Source of the DNA: an uncultured Bacteroides sp.
GTDB taxonomy: Bacteria > Bacteroidota > Bacteroidia > Bacteroidales > Bacteroidaceae
Reading direction: 5' to 3'
DNA: 48,906 bases
Assembly (NCBI GenBank): GCA_902492205.1
Contig: CABUKU010000023.1
Span: 1 to 48,906 of the forward strand
Of the stretch, positions 1-7,467 are shown piece by piece. The translations under genes were made by a program, and so were the position numbers. A model generated the notes under the pieces. It saw only the letters and a list, made by a program, of their open reading frames with translations. It was not told where the DNA came from and searched no databases. How positions within the stretch are numbered: the first letter of the stretch is position 1; each line of letters starts with the position of its first letter.

Positions 1-101
1 TGAAGAAAGACTAAAGAACAAAAACTCGCGTACATTATAATATATATAAAGAAAAGGCAGCAACAGAAAACAAGAAAAAAAGAAGAATATAATAACTTCA
101 T

Positions 102-128
102 GTTCAACTTTGGCGCACCGCGGCACAT
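102..128 (+). repeat. left inverted repeat of VirE/HU module
   Basis: A 27-bp segment beginning GTTCAACTTTG and ending GGCACAT matches, in inverted orientation, positions 2481-2507 at 24 of 27 bases. The two copies enclose the broken VirE gene and the HU-family gene and lie just downstream of each gene's stop codon. No obvious direct duplication of flanking bases was seen. Confidence 0.75.
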
Positions 129-161
129 AGAATACAAACAATTGTATATAAACAAGTTTAG

Positions 162-202
162 TGTGCGGCAAGAAAATAATATTCATTTTCCATTGCCGCA
201 CA
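162..202 (-). terminator. hairpin downstream of VirE remnant
   Basis: A perfect 10-bp inverted repeat (TGTGCGGCAA at 162-171, TTGCCGCACA at 193-202) lies just beyond the stop codon of the minus-strand VirE reading frame. No strong T-run follows, so it may be a weak terminator or a protein site. Its 9-mer core GTGCGGCAA also occurs in the right inverted repeat. Confidence 0.45.
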
Positions 203-210
203 TTCTTTCC

Positions 211-1497
211 CTACACAATTTCCACCACATGATAACGATTTCCATGACGGGTGTGGCGTGGTTGCCAACCAATTCCTACTAACTTTACGCAAAGTTTACG
301 AGGTGACGAGTCGCGCATAGCGGCTTTGAAACGGCGTTGCATACGGGTATATAATTCAACTGCCGTGAGCCATTCACCTTTTTCGTCATGCCCCGGCGAA
401 CGAAAACAAGCATAAAAAGCTTCCTCCATAGGAGACTGGATATAAAATTCCCGGTTCTTTTGCTGCACTTCCTGTTCTTCCGCTTTCGTCAACCAACTAC
501 GTTCACCTTGTTGCAGTTCCTGTTTTAACTGCGCATACAGTTGTTTATGTTCCAAAGATATTTCGGGGATGGCTTTCTTCAACTCCACACACAAAAAACG
601 GCGGCTGCCTGTGGGATCGCTCAATATCTGCTTTTTATTGGTTGTCCCTATGAATGACGCCAAACGGGGCTTGCTGCACCAACCTTTCATTTTACCCTGA
701 TATAAATGTATGCTGACCATTTGCATGAGGTTCTTCAATTCGGGAATCTTGTTTTCACCAATGCGGTCGAACTCATCCAAGTTTATCAGCCCGCAAGTAG
801 TCAGCTTCCGTTCGGGCATGGTTTGGGTGGACATGTTCAGTTTATCCAGATAATAATCCGCCTGCAAGCTGTCCGGCAGAAGCATTTTGCAGAAAGTAGA
901 TTTATTATATCCCTGTTCCGTGCTCACAAGAATGGGAGCCAAAGCATTGGCATGGGCGCTCTCCTGCCCCATCCACTATGCCGCCATCCCCAGCATCCAT
1001 CGGTGAAAGCCATTCATCCACACAGTATCTTCACTTATCAGATGCGCCAAAGGAGTAATGCGATCCACACCGTCCCAGCCGGGTAATTCATTCATATACA
1101 GGTGGAAAGGGTGATAAGTATCCGTCAACGTGGAAAGCACCAAAGTAGGCACATCATATATCCAACATTCAATACCCCGCAAGCGGGCTTCCACAATCAA
1201 GCCATTCATTTCACGGTGATCCATTGGATAAAAAGGAGCTTCCGGCTCATTTCTTCGGCGGAATTCCGTGACTCCGGTCAGTGAATTATACCGAAAAACG
1301 TATTCCGTCTGCAAAAAGTCCAATAATTGTTGTGTGCGGCAAGCACGGTTTGCCTCCGCCTTCTTTTTGGATATGCCTGTCACAGCCGGCTCCGGTTTTT
1401 CTTTTTCTTTAAACACATTCAAATTCAATGCCCGAATGTATAATACAAACTTTGTTTTCAATCTCTCAATACACTCTTTCAGATAGTTTTTTCTCAT
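211..1497 (-). pseudogene. VirE/VapE-type ATPase, interrupted by amber codon
   Basis: Two open stretches (1497-976 and 972-211) lie in one frame and are separated by a TAG at 978-976, directly followed by a TGG codon. Read through, they give a protein of about 428 residues. The middle resembles the VirE/VapE (primase-helicase-like, P-loop) family: a Walker-A-like stretch STEQGYNKST lies just after the stop and a Walker-B-like LINLDEFDRI follows. The C-terminal region (ending near RYHVVEIV) looks like the DUF3874 domain usually found in Bacteroides members. In relatives the position before Trp is commonly Gln as I recall it, so a CAG to TAG change is the simplest explanation. The ATG at 1497 is preferred over 1581 because a -7 box sits at 1530-1537. 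The N-terminal primase-like part of longer relatives is missing. The gene is divergent from the HU-family gene. Confidence 0.75.
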
Positions 1498-1529
1498 ACT
1501 TTTATTGTTTTTATTTTTTAAACCATCCG

Positions 1530-1537
1530 CAAATATA
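1530..1537 (-). promoter_or_regulatory. -7 promoter box of VirE gene
   Basis: On the minus strand this reads TATATTTG, an exact match to the Bacteroides TAnnTTTG element. It lies about 33 bp upstream of the ATG at 1497 and inside the longer upstream frame, so it helps fix the start. Confidence 0.55.
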
Positions 1538-1641
1538 TAGTCATAAATATGCGATTTGCAAATTATCGGAAGCGGTTTCAAACAAAATCTGCGCTAGGGG
1601 AAACGAGCCGTATAACTATTGCATCCTATGGTATTAATTAG

Positions 1642-1649
1642 TACATTTG
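1642..1649 (+). promoter_or_regulatory. -7 promoter box of HU-family gene
   Basis: TACATTTG matches TAnnTTTG exactly. It is 175 bp upstream of the HU-family ATG and directly before the 22-bp palindrome array. If it is used, the array lies in the 5' untranslated leader of the HU gene. Confidence 0.45.
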
Positions 1650-1665
1650 TCGGCACAAATTAAAA

Positions 1666-1749
1666 GTTTCACTGCAATGAAACGTATATTCCACTGCAGA
1701 GAAATGCTTGTTCCACTGCAGTGAAACGTATATTTCTCTGCAGTGGAAC
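1666..1749. repeat. palindrome array 1, four units at 22-bp spacing
   Basis: Four near-palindromic 17-mers of the type TTCCACTGCAGTGAAAC start at 1667, 1689, 1711 and 1733, exactly 22 bp apart, with 5-bp spacers (GTATA, GCTTG, GTATA). Unit 2 (1689-1705) is the exact reverse complement of 1732-1748, so the array is also a nested palindrome centred on unit 3. It fills the gap between the divergent VirE and HU genes. A related array lies at 30110-30193. Confidence 0.9.
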
Positions 1750-1824
1750 ATCTAATATATAAGGACAGATACATTAATTATACGGGCAAAGACCAGTAAT
1801 ACAGCCCGTTAAAAACAATAGAAC

Positions 1825-2451
1825 ATGGCAGTAAAGTATGATTTCTTCAAGATTCCCGATTTAGTAAGCGAAGGTAAAACCAGATATTCGGCACGGACAA
1901 TTCTGAGCGGAGAAGTGGATATGGAAAGAATAGCCGATGTGGTGGCAAGCCGTTGCACCATGAAACAGGCGGATGTGAGAGGAGTATGGGATGCCATGCT
2001 GAGGATAATCAAAGAGGAGTTGCAAAATGGCAAACGCATTCATCTCGACGGATTGTGCTATCTTAATCTTTCGGCACAATCGCCTATGGTTCGTTCCACC
2101 AAGGAGATACGCGCAGAGTCGATTCTTTGCCGTGACATCAAGTACCGTACGGAAAAGGAATTGAAGCGCACGCTACGTCACACAAGGTTCGAACGCCAAA
2201 GCGGAAAGCATTCGTCCGAAATAAGTGACATTGAGATTGACGGAATACTTCGTGAATATTTCAAATATAATGCTTACATCACCCGCAAGGAGTTTGCACG
2301 TTTGTGTAAGCTGTCTCCTACCACCGCCATGAGGAAGATTAAGGATTTAGTGCAAAATGATAAACTATCCCATCCGGGCAGCCGTAACTCCGGTTTCTAC
2401 TTTCCCGTGCCGGGAGGATATATCTCGAACAACAACATCGCAGCACGCTAA
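1825..2451 (+). CDS. HU-family DNA-binding protein with C-terminal winged-helix-like extension
   Basis: A 208-residue protein. Residues 1-125 resemble the Bacteroides HU-HIG subfamily of histone-like proteins: an N-terminal arm, a helical dimerisation region (around MERIADVVASRCTMKQADV) and a beta region with the HLDGLCYLNLSAQ segment. Residues 130-200 form an extra domain with a helix-turn-helix look (ITRKEFARLCKLSPTTAMRKIKDLV followed by a short wing), absent from canonical 90-residue HU. The likely role is binding or bending DNA. It is divergent from a VirE-type gene, a pairing I recall as common in Bacteroides genomes. The 22-bp palindrome array lies in its probable leader, so autoregulation is plausible but unproven. 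Confidence 0.8.
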   Translation: MAVKYDFFKIPDLVSEGKTRYSARTILSGEVDMERIADVVASRCTMKQADVRGVWDAMLRIIKEELQNGKRIHLDGLCYLNLSAQSPMVRSTKEIRAESILCRDIKYRTEKELKRTLRHTRFERQSGKHSSEISDIEIDGILREYFKYNAYITRKEFARLCKLSPTTAMRKIKDLVQNDKLSHPGSRNSGFYFPVPGGYISNNNIAAR

Positions 2452-2480
2452 ACGCTCTAATACTTAATCCGTTAGGTGGC

Positions 2481-2507
2481 ATGTGCCACAGTGCGGCAAA
2501 GTTGAAC
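2481..2507 (-). repeat. right inverted repeat of VirE/HU module
   Basis: The reverse complement begins GTTCAACTTTG and ends GGCACAT and matches 102-128 with three mismatches in 27. It begins 30 bp after the HU-family stop codon. Confidence 0.75.
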
Positions 2508-2527
2508 GTTATCTTATAATGGTAGGG

Positions 2528-3436
2528 TTATGCATTCCGTGATCTGTATTCATTAGGAGTGCAACCTACCTTTTGTTTAAACAAACGTCCGAAATGCTGC
2601 GGATATTGAAAGCCCAGTTCATAGGAAATCTCGCTCATCGTATCATCGGTGCCAAGAATCCTTTCTTTGGCAATATCCATCAGCTTATTCTGGATATGCT
2701 CTATGGCAGAGATGCCTGTTTCCTTTTTAATCAGGTCGCCGAAATAATTAGGAGAAAGGCATAGCTTATCGGCAAAGTAACCGACTGTGGGCAATCCTTC
2801 GCTTTGTGGCAGTTTGTCTTGAAAATAGCCAGCCAACAAGCGTTCGAACTTTACAAGGATGTCTGTATTTGCCACCTCACGCGTAATAAACTGGCGTTCG
2901 TAGAAACGCAGGCAATGACTGAGCAGCAATTCTATATTCATACACAGTAGCTCCCTGCTGTGCTTGTCGATGGCATGTTCCAGCTCCGACTGAATTTCAT
3001 GCAGACAATTCATGATAGTTTGTCTTTCGCTTTTGGATAAATGGAGTGCTTCGTTCACTGCATAGGAAAAGAAGGTGTATTTTTCGATGTTCCGTCCCAA
3101 CGTAGTGCCCCGAATTAAATCGGGATGAAAAAGAAGTCCGTAAACTTCGGGGCGAACTTCATCTTCCACGGTTTCGGTCTGAGCAAGCTGCCCGGGAGCA
3201 AAACAGACGATAGTTCCCTCCTGATAGTCATAATGCCTACGCCCGTACTTAATGTCACAGCTTTTACGTTCTTTCAAATACAGCGCATATATTCCGTAAT
3301 TCATCCGGACATGGTTCACTACATTACGTGCTTTTGTCAGGTCTACCACAGTGACAAGCGGATGCAGGGTTTCCAGCCCATAGAGTTCATTATACACATC
3401 CACCGAATCCATTTTAATGATTTTGTCCGTATTCAT
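2528..3436 (-). CDS. AraC-family transcriptional regulator
   Basis: A 302-residue protein. The N-terminal part (about 25-160) looks like a cupin-type ligand-sensing domain, with a typical strand pattern around YQEGTIVCFAPGQ. The C-terminal 100 residues carry the two AraC helix-turn-helix motifs: one around YFADKLCLSPNYFGDLIKKETG, the second from residue 267 (MSEISYELGF, then QHFGRLFKQKVGCTPNEYR). The gene is divergent from the MFS exporter at 3601, and the 164-bp shared intergenic region carries a promoter box for each gene. By position it is likely the regulator of that exporter. The ligand cannot be told from sequence. Confidence 0.92.
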   Translation of the reverse strand: MNTDKIIKMDSVDVYNELYGLETLHPLVTVVDLTKARNVVNHVRMNYGIYALYLKERKSCDIKYGRRHYDYQEGTIVCFAPGQLAQTETVEDEVRPEVYGLLFHPDLIRGTTLGRNIEKYTFFSYAVNEALHLSKSERQTIMNCLHEIQSELEHAIDKHSRELLCMNIELLLSHCLRFYERQFITREVANTDILVKFERLLAGYFQDKLPQSEGLPTVGYFADKLCLSPNYFGDLIKKETGISAIEHIQNKLMDIAKERILGTDDTMSEISYELGFQYPQHFGRLFKQKVGCTPNEYRSRNA

Positions 3437-3460
3437 AGCTTTATCTTCTTTTATCCATTA

Positions 3461-3468
3461 CAAATTTA
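3461..3468 (-). promoter_or_regulatory. -7 promoter box of AraC regulator
   Basis: Minus-strand TAAATTTG fits TAnnTTTG and lies 25 bp upstream of the regulator's ATG at 3436. Confidence 0.55.
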
Positions 3469-3566
3469 GGGGATTTATCCGTAAGTGCATCATCCTGATA
3501 CAGATAAACCGTAATCCGGGTTATCATATCAGTAAAATATATCCAAAGCAGCTTTCCGAATACCGG

Positions 3567-3574
3567 TAATTTTG
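3567..3574 (+). promoter_or_regulatory. -7 promoter box of MFS exporter
   Basis: TAATTTTG fits TAnnTTTG and lies 27 bp upstream of the exporter ATG. It shares the intergenic region with the divergent AraC gene. Confidence 0.55.
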
Positions 3575-3600
3575 CAACCAACGGATCAAATGAAAACAAT

Positions 3601-4749
3601 ATGAAACAGAAATGGCTCGTACTTATATTAACTATCGGGGTATTCGGTATCATCAATACGGAAATGGGAATAGTTGGAATCTTACCTCTCATTGCCGAAA
3701 CCTTTCATGTAACGGTTCCACAAGCAGGGTGGACGGTCAGTATTTTCGCTTTGGTGGTTGCCGTGTCGGCTCCCGTCCTACCGCTTTTGTTTTCGGGGTT
3801 CAACCGGAAAAACATTATGTTGCTGGCATTGGGTGTATTCACTGCCAGTAACGTCATTTCCATGCTTACGACAAATTTTACCGTTGTTCTGATAGCCCGT
3901 GCCCTGCCTGCTTTTCTGCATCCGGTGTATGTCTCAATGGCATTTACCGTAGCAGCAACCTCGGTGAGCAAAGCTGAAGCACCAAAAGCTGTATCAAAAG
4001 TATTCATCGGAGTATCTGCCGGAATGGTATTGGGCGTACCGGTAACAAGTTTCATAGCAAGCGAGTCTTCATTTTCAATGGCAATGTTATTTTTTGCCAT
4101 AGTGAATGCCGGAGTATTCATCGCAACCCTGCTATTTGTTCCTTCATTGCCTGTCAGGGAAAAACGCTCTTACAGTTCGCAACTCCGGGTATTGGGAAAG
4201 CCGGTTATGTGGTATTCCGTCATTGCGGTGACACTAATCAACGGAGCAATGTTCGGGTTTTTCAGTTTCATGTCCGACTATCTGAAAAAGATTACCGAAA
4301 CAGATTATAATATCATCAGCGTGATATTGCTGATTTATGGTTTGGCAAACATAGCAGGGAATGTTATCGCCGGAAAATTGCTTTCAATAAATGCACGCCG
4401 TTGTGTGACAATAATTCCTTTTGGCCTTTTTATACTATATATATTGTTATTTACATCGGGTGAATGGGTGATAGCCGCATCTGCCATTATTCTTGCACTT
4501 GGCATTGCAGCAGGTATAGCCAGCAACGGCATGCAATATATGATTACTCAGGCAGCACCCGAAACACCGGACTTTGCAAACGGGTTATTCCTAACCTCCG
4601 CCAATCTAGGAACTACTATTGGCACAGCCGTTTGCGGGATGTTTATCACAGCTTTCAGCACACAATATTCTATTATGGGAGCATTACTGTTTCTCGTGGC
4701 GGGGATAGCATTTACAATTCTTAGGTATAAAAAAAGGAGTCACGCCTGA
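3601..4749 (+). CDS. MFS transporter, AraJ/sugar-efflux-like
   Basis: A 382-residue hydrophobic protein with about 12 membrane spans, the usual size for DHA1-type major facilitator exporters. The N-terminal span (FGIINTEMGIVGILPLIAE) and the loop with FNRKNIMLLALGVF plus a following ARALPAFLHPVY segment resemble the AraJ/YdhP group. It likely exports a small molecule (sugar, nucleoside or drug) by proton antiport across the inner membrane. It is divergent from an AraC-type regulator, which suggests inducible expression. Substrate unknown. Confidence 0.9.
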   Translation: MKQKWLVLILTIGVFGIINTEMGIVGILPLIAETFHVTVPQAGWTVSIFALVVAVSAPVLPLLFSGFNRKNIMLLALGVFTASNVISMLTTNFTVVLIARALPAFLHPVYVSMAFTVAATSVSKAEAPKAVSKVFIGVSAGMVLGVPVTSFIASESSFSMAMLFFAIVNAGVFIATLLFVPSLPVREKRSYSSQLRVLGKPVMWYSVIAVTLINGAMFGFFSFMSDYLKKITETDYNIISVILLIYGLANIAGNVIAGKLLSINARRCVTIIPFGLFILYILLFTSGEWVIAASAIILALGIAAGIASNGMQYMITQAAPETPDFANGLFLTSANLGTTIGTAVCGMFITAFSTQYSIMGALLFLVAGIAFTILRYKKRSHA

Positions 4750-4753
4750 CTCC
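4736..4753 (+). terminator. hairpin at end of MFS gene
   Basis: A 7-bp perfect stem (GGAGTCA / TGACTCC) with a 4-base loop spans the MFS stop codon. No good T-run follows, so termination may be weak. Confidence 0.4.
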
Positions 4754-4781
4754 AACCTTTGTTAACCTTAAATCTAATACT

Positions 4782-4853
4782 ATGAAAAACACATTGCAAA
4801 GATACGGACTTTCCGGTTATCTCCAAATTATCCAAATAAAAAAGGATGTTTAA
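4782..4853 (+). other. possible 23-residue leader ORF
   Basis: A short frame from ATG at 4782 to TAA at 4851-4853 encodes 23 residues starting MKNTLQRYGL. It is preceded by AACCTTTG (close to TAnnTTTG) and a purine-poor AT-rich stretch, and its last codons form the left arm of the terminator at 4840-4891. This layout resembles an attenuator-like leader, but no plus-strand gene follows. It may be a decayed remnant or chance. I have a vague memory of similar stretches in other Bacteroides genomes but cannot verify it. Confidence 0.3.
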
Positions 4854-4891
4854 TAACATGATTTAAGAACTTCATGGGAAAACATCCTTTT
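4840..4891. terminator. bidirectional terminator between MFS and thioredoxin genes
   Basis: A perfect 12-bp stem (AAAAGGATGTTT at 4840-4851, AAACATCCTTTT at 4880-4891) with a 28-base loop. A/T runs at both ends suit termination on either strand. It sits 13 bp beyond the stop of the minus-strand thioredoxin gene. Confidence 0.75.
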
Positions 4892-4904
4892 CTTTAATAT
4901 ATTT

Positions 4905-5228
4905 TTAAGACTTAAACTCTTTGACTGCCTTTTCCAACCGTTCCAAAGTAAGTTCACCGGATTGCCGCCAAAGCTGTTCTCCTTTCCTTAACAGCACAAA
5001 AGTAGGAATACTCTCCACTGTATAAAGATTGGCAAGAGCACTTTCCTCGTCAACATCAATCTGCACAACTTCAAGCTCATCTTTCATTAACTTTTTGAAT
5101 TCTTCAACTATGGGATGCATACGCTTGCAATGAGGACACCATGAAGCATAAAACTCAGCCATTACCCATGCACCGTTTTCCAATGCTTCCTTATTTCTTT
5201 CTTCGCGAGCAACTTTCTTCTCTTTCAT
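4905..5228 (-). CDS. thioredoxin-family protein
   Basis: Counted from the ATG at 5228 it has 107 residues, the usual thioredoxin length. The active site is WCPHC (residues 30-34) rather than the classical WCGPC, and the cis-Pro loop reads SIPTF. No signal peptide is visible, so it is probably cytoplasmic and acts in disulfide reduction. The frame stays open upstream to 5267, but the earlier start would add 13 residues not typical of the fold. Single gene, ending at a strong bidirectional terminator. Confidence 0.9.
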   Translation of the reverse strand: MKEKKVAREERNKEALENGAWVMAEFYASWCPHCKRMHPIVEEFKKLMKDELEVVQIDVDEESALANLYTVESIPTFVLLRKGEQLWRQSGELTLERLEKAVKEFKS

Positions 5229-5458
5229 ACCGATTATTTTTTTATAGTTAAACTGCAATTCCAACAATACGAAATGAAAGAATGTTTAGACCCGGAACGA
5301 TAATACACATAGTTTTAAATTTGATTATATTTCGTTCAGTAATAATTCGGTCTCAAAAGCATACAAAATGAAAGATAGCCCATCTAAGCACGTTTGACTT
5401 TTTATCATTATTAACGCAAAATAATCGCTGAAAGATTAGGCTATTTCATTAGAATACC

Positions 5459-5466
5459 TACCTTTG
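5459..5466 (+). promoter_or_regulatory. -7 promoter box of gdhA
   Basis: TACCTTTG matches TAnnTTTG and lies 48 bp upstream of the gdhA ATG. No clear -33 TTTG is seen. Confidence 0.6.
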
Positions 5467-5514
5467 TATATGTAATAGTTTACATTTTATCAGAAACCAT
5501 TTAAATATTATACT

Positions 5515-6852
5515 ATGAATATCGAAAAAATTATGTCCTCTCTTGAGGCTAAGCATCCGGGTGAATCTGAATATCTTCAGGCCGTTAAGGAAGTTCTTCT
5601 TTCTATTGAAGACATCTATAACCAACATCCAGAATTTGAGAAAGCAAGTCTGATTGAAAGACTGGTTGAACCGGATAGAATTTTCACTTTCAAAGTGCCT
5701 TGGGTAGACGATAACGGCAAAGTTCAGGTAAACCTCGGTTACCGTGTTCAGTTCAACAATGCCATTGGTCCGTACAAAGGCGGTATTCGTTTCCACGCGT
5801 CTGTAAACCTTTCCATCCTGAAATTCTTAGGATTTGAACAAACATTCAAAAATGCTTTGACTACCCTGCCTATGGGTGGCGGTAAAGGTGGTTCGGACTT
5901 CTCTCCAAGAGGAAAGAGCGATGCAGAAATCATGCGCTTCTGCCAAGCATTCATGCTTGAATTGTGGCGTCACCTAGGTCCGGACATGGATGTTCCGGCC
6001 GGCGATATAGGTGTTGGCGGACGTGAAGTTGGTTACATGTTTGGTATGTATAAGAAATTAACCCGCGAATTCACAGGTACATTCACAGGGAAAGGTCTTG
6101 AATTCGGTGGTTCTCTTATCCGTCCTGAAGCAACAGGTTTCGGTGGATTGTATTTTGTAAACGACATGCTTAAAGCTAAAGGTATAGATATTAAAGGTAA
6201 GACTGTTGCTGTTTCCGGTTTCGGAAATGTGGCATGGGGTGCTGTTACCAAAGCAACCGAACTAGGTGCAAAAGTAGTTACCATCTCCGGTCCTGACGGC
6301 TATATTTATGATCCGGACGGAATCAGCGGTGACAAGATCGACTACATGCTTGAACTCCGTTCTTCAGGTAACGATATTGTGGCTCCTTATGCAGAAAAAT
6401 ACCCGAACGCTAAATTTGTTGCAGACCGCCGTCCTTGGGAAGTAAAGGTAGACATCGCTCTCCCTTGTGCAACCCAGAATGAATTAAATGGTGAAGATGC
6501 ACAAAATCTGATAAAAAATAACGTTATTTGTGTCGGAGAAATATCCAACATGGGCTGTACCCCTGAGGCTATCGACGCATTTATCGAACATAAGATGATG
6601 TATGCACCGGGTAAGGCAGTTAATGCCGGTGGTGTTGCAACATCAGGACTCGAAATGAGTCAGAATGCCATGCACCTTAGCTGGGGCGCTCAGGAAGTGG
6701 ATGAAAAACTCCACGGAATCATGCACGGAATTCATGCTCAATGCGTGAAGTACGGTACTGAGCCCGACGGTTATGTTAACTATGTTAAGGGTGCGAATAT
6801 TGCAGGTTTCATGAAAGTGGCTCATGCAATGATGGCACAAGGTATTGTTTAA
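5515..6852 (+). CDS. gdhA: glutamate dehydrogenase
   Basis: A 445-residue enzyme, the size of small hexameric bacterial glutamate dehydrogenases. It catalyses reversible reductive amination of 2-oxoglutarate to glutamate, the main ammonium assimilation route in Bacteroides. Visible features are the substrate-binding segment YKGGIRFH (about 87-94), the catalytic-lysine region PMGGGKGG (GGGKGG at 121-126) and the Rossmann nucleotide-binding segment VAVSGFGNVAWGA near residue 230. The full-length match to the NADP(H)-type family suggests NADP use, though cofactor specificity is inferred. Its TAA overlaps the next ATG by one base (TAATG), so the RlpA-like gene is probably translationally coupled. 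Confidence 0.97.
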   Translation: MNIEKIMSSLEAKHPGESEYLQAVKEVLLSIEDIYNQHPEFEKASLIERLVEPDRIFTFKVPWVDDNGKVQVNLGYRVQFNNAIGPYKGGIRFHASVNLSILKFLGFEQTFKNALTTLPMGGGKGGSDFSPRGKSDAEIMRFCQAFMLELWRHLGPDMDVPAGDIGVGGREVGYMFGMYKKLTREFTGTFTGKGLEFGGSLIRPEATGFGGLYFVNDMLKAKGIDIKGKTVAVSGFGNVAWGAVTKATELGAKVVTISGPDGYIYDPDGISGDKIDYMLELRSSGNDIVAPYAEKYPNAKFVADRRPWEVKVDIALPCATQNELNGEDAQNLIKNNVICVGEISNMGCTPEAIDAFIEHKMMYAPGKAVNAGGVATSGLEMSQNAMHLSWGAQEVDEKLHGIMHGIHAQCVKYGTEPDGYVNYVKGANIAGFMKVAHAMMAQGIV

Positions 6853-7382
6853 TGAAAATATTTCGTTTAGTTGTATTTGTATTTTGTATTGAAAGCGTTA
6901 CCTGTCTCTTTGCACAAGAAGTGGGTAACGCTTCTTACTATTCCAACAGATTCCACGGCAGAAAAACTTCGAGTGGCATTGTCTATCACAAAGACAGCAT
7001 GACTTGTGCACACAAAACCTACCCTTTTGGAACTCTTCTATTGGTGCGAAACCCGGAAAACAATAAAGAAGTTATAGTGAAAGTTACAGATAGGGGACCA
7101 TTCAATAAGAGATTAATGATCGACTTATCCTATAGTGCAGCAAAGGAACTGGAAATTATCCAGCATGGGGTGATGGAAGTAGAAGTCAGTGTTTATAACC
7201 AATTGAATGCTCCATTCCGCCCCGATATTATCTTAACTCCCATATGGAATAAAGAACTTGCCGTTCACGGAGTGCCTAAAGAAGAAATCAAAGAAGCGCA
7301 AAAAGCCAAAGAACCTACCTTTCTTCATTATTTTAACAATATTTTTCAAATAAATAACAATAAATTATACTACAAGAAATAA
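6852..7382 (+). CDS. RlpA-like double-psi beta-barrel protein
   Basis: A 176-residue protein with an N-terminal signal peptide (hydrophobic residues 4-20, probable cleavage before QEVGNASYY). It then has a double-psi beta-barrel domain of the RlpA type: GNASYYSNRFHGRKTSSG, then the conserved core KVTDRGPFNKRLMIDLSYSA. RlpA proteins are septal lytic transglycosylases or related cell-wall proteins. This one lacks a C-terminal SPOR domain, so septal targeting is uncertain. No lipobox is visible. It overlaps gdhA by one base and probably depends on the gdhA promoter, although the two functions look unrelated. Confidence 0.88.
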   Translation: MKIFRLVVFVFCIESVTCLFAQEVGNASYYSNRFHGRKTSSGIVYHKDSMTCAHKTYPFGTLLLVRNPENNKEVIVKVTDRGPFNKRLMIDLSYSAAKELEIIQHGVMEVEVSVYNQLNAPFRPDIILTPIWNKELAVHGVPKEEIKEAQKAKEPTFLHYFNNIFQINNNKLYYKK

Positions 7383-7396
7383 AAGTCAAACATTCA

Positions 7397-7429
7397 TTTG
7401 TTTATATATATTTTTTTTCATTATATTTA
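7397..7429 (+). promoter_or_regulatory. promoter of radical SAM operon
   Basis: A -33 TTTG at 7397-7400 and a -7 TATATTTA at 7422-7429 (one mismatch to TAnnTTTG) are about 25 bp apart, close to the Bacteroides spacing. This suggests transcription separate from gdhA-rlpA. Confidence 0.5.
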
Positions 7430-7467
7430 CACAATATAATTATCCATATCTATCAAAGCATTATATT

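Noticed and set aside
973..981. Programmed readthrough or recoding at the amber codon
   Set aside because: No hairpin or conserved context seen; loss of a Gln codon or a sequencing error is simpler.
1666..1749. Regular repeats looked like a CRISPR array
   Set aside because: Units are 17-bp palindromes with only 5-bp spacers, and no cas genes are near.
102..2507. Complete insertion sequence
   Set aside because: Inverted repeats are present but no transposase or target duplication was seen; kept as a module with unknown mobility.
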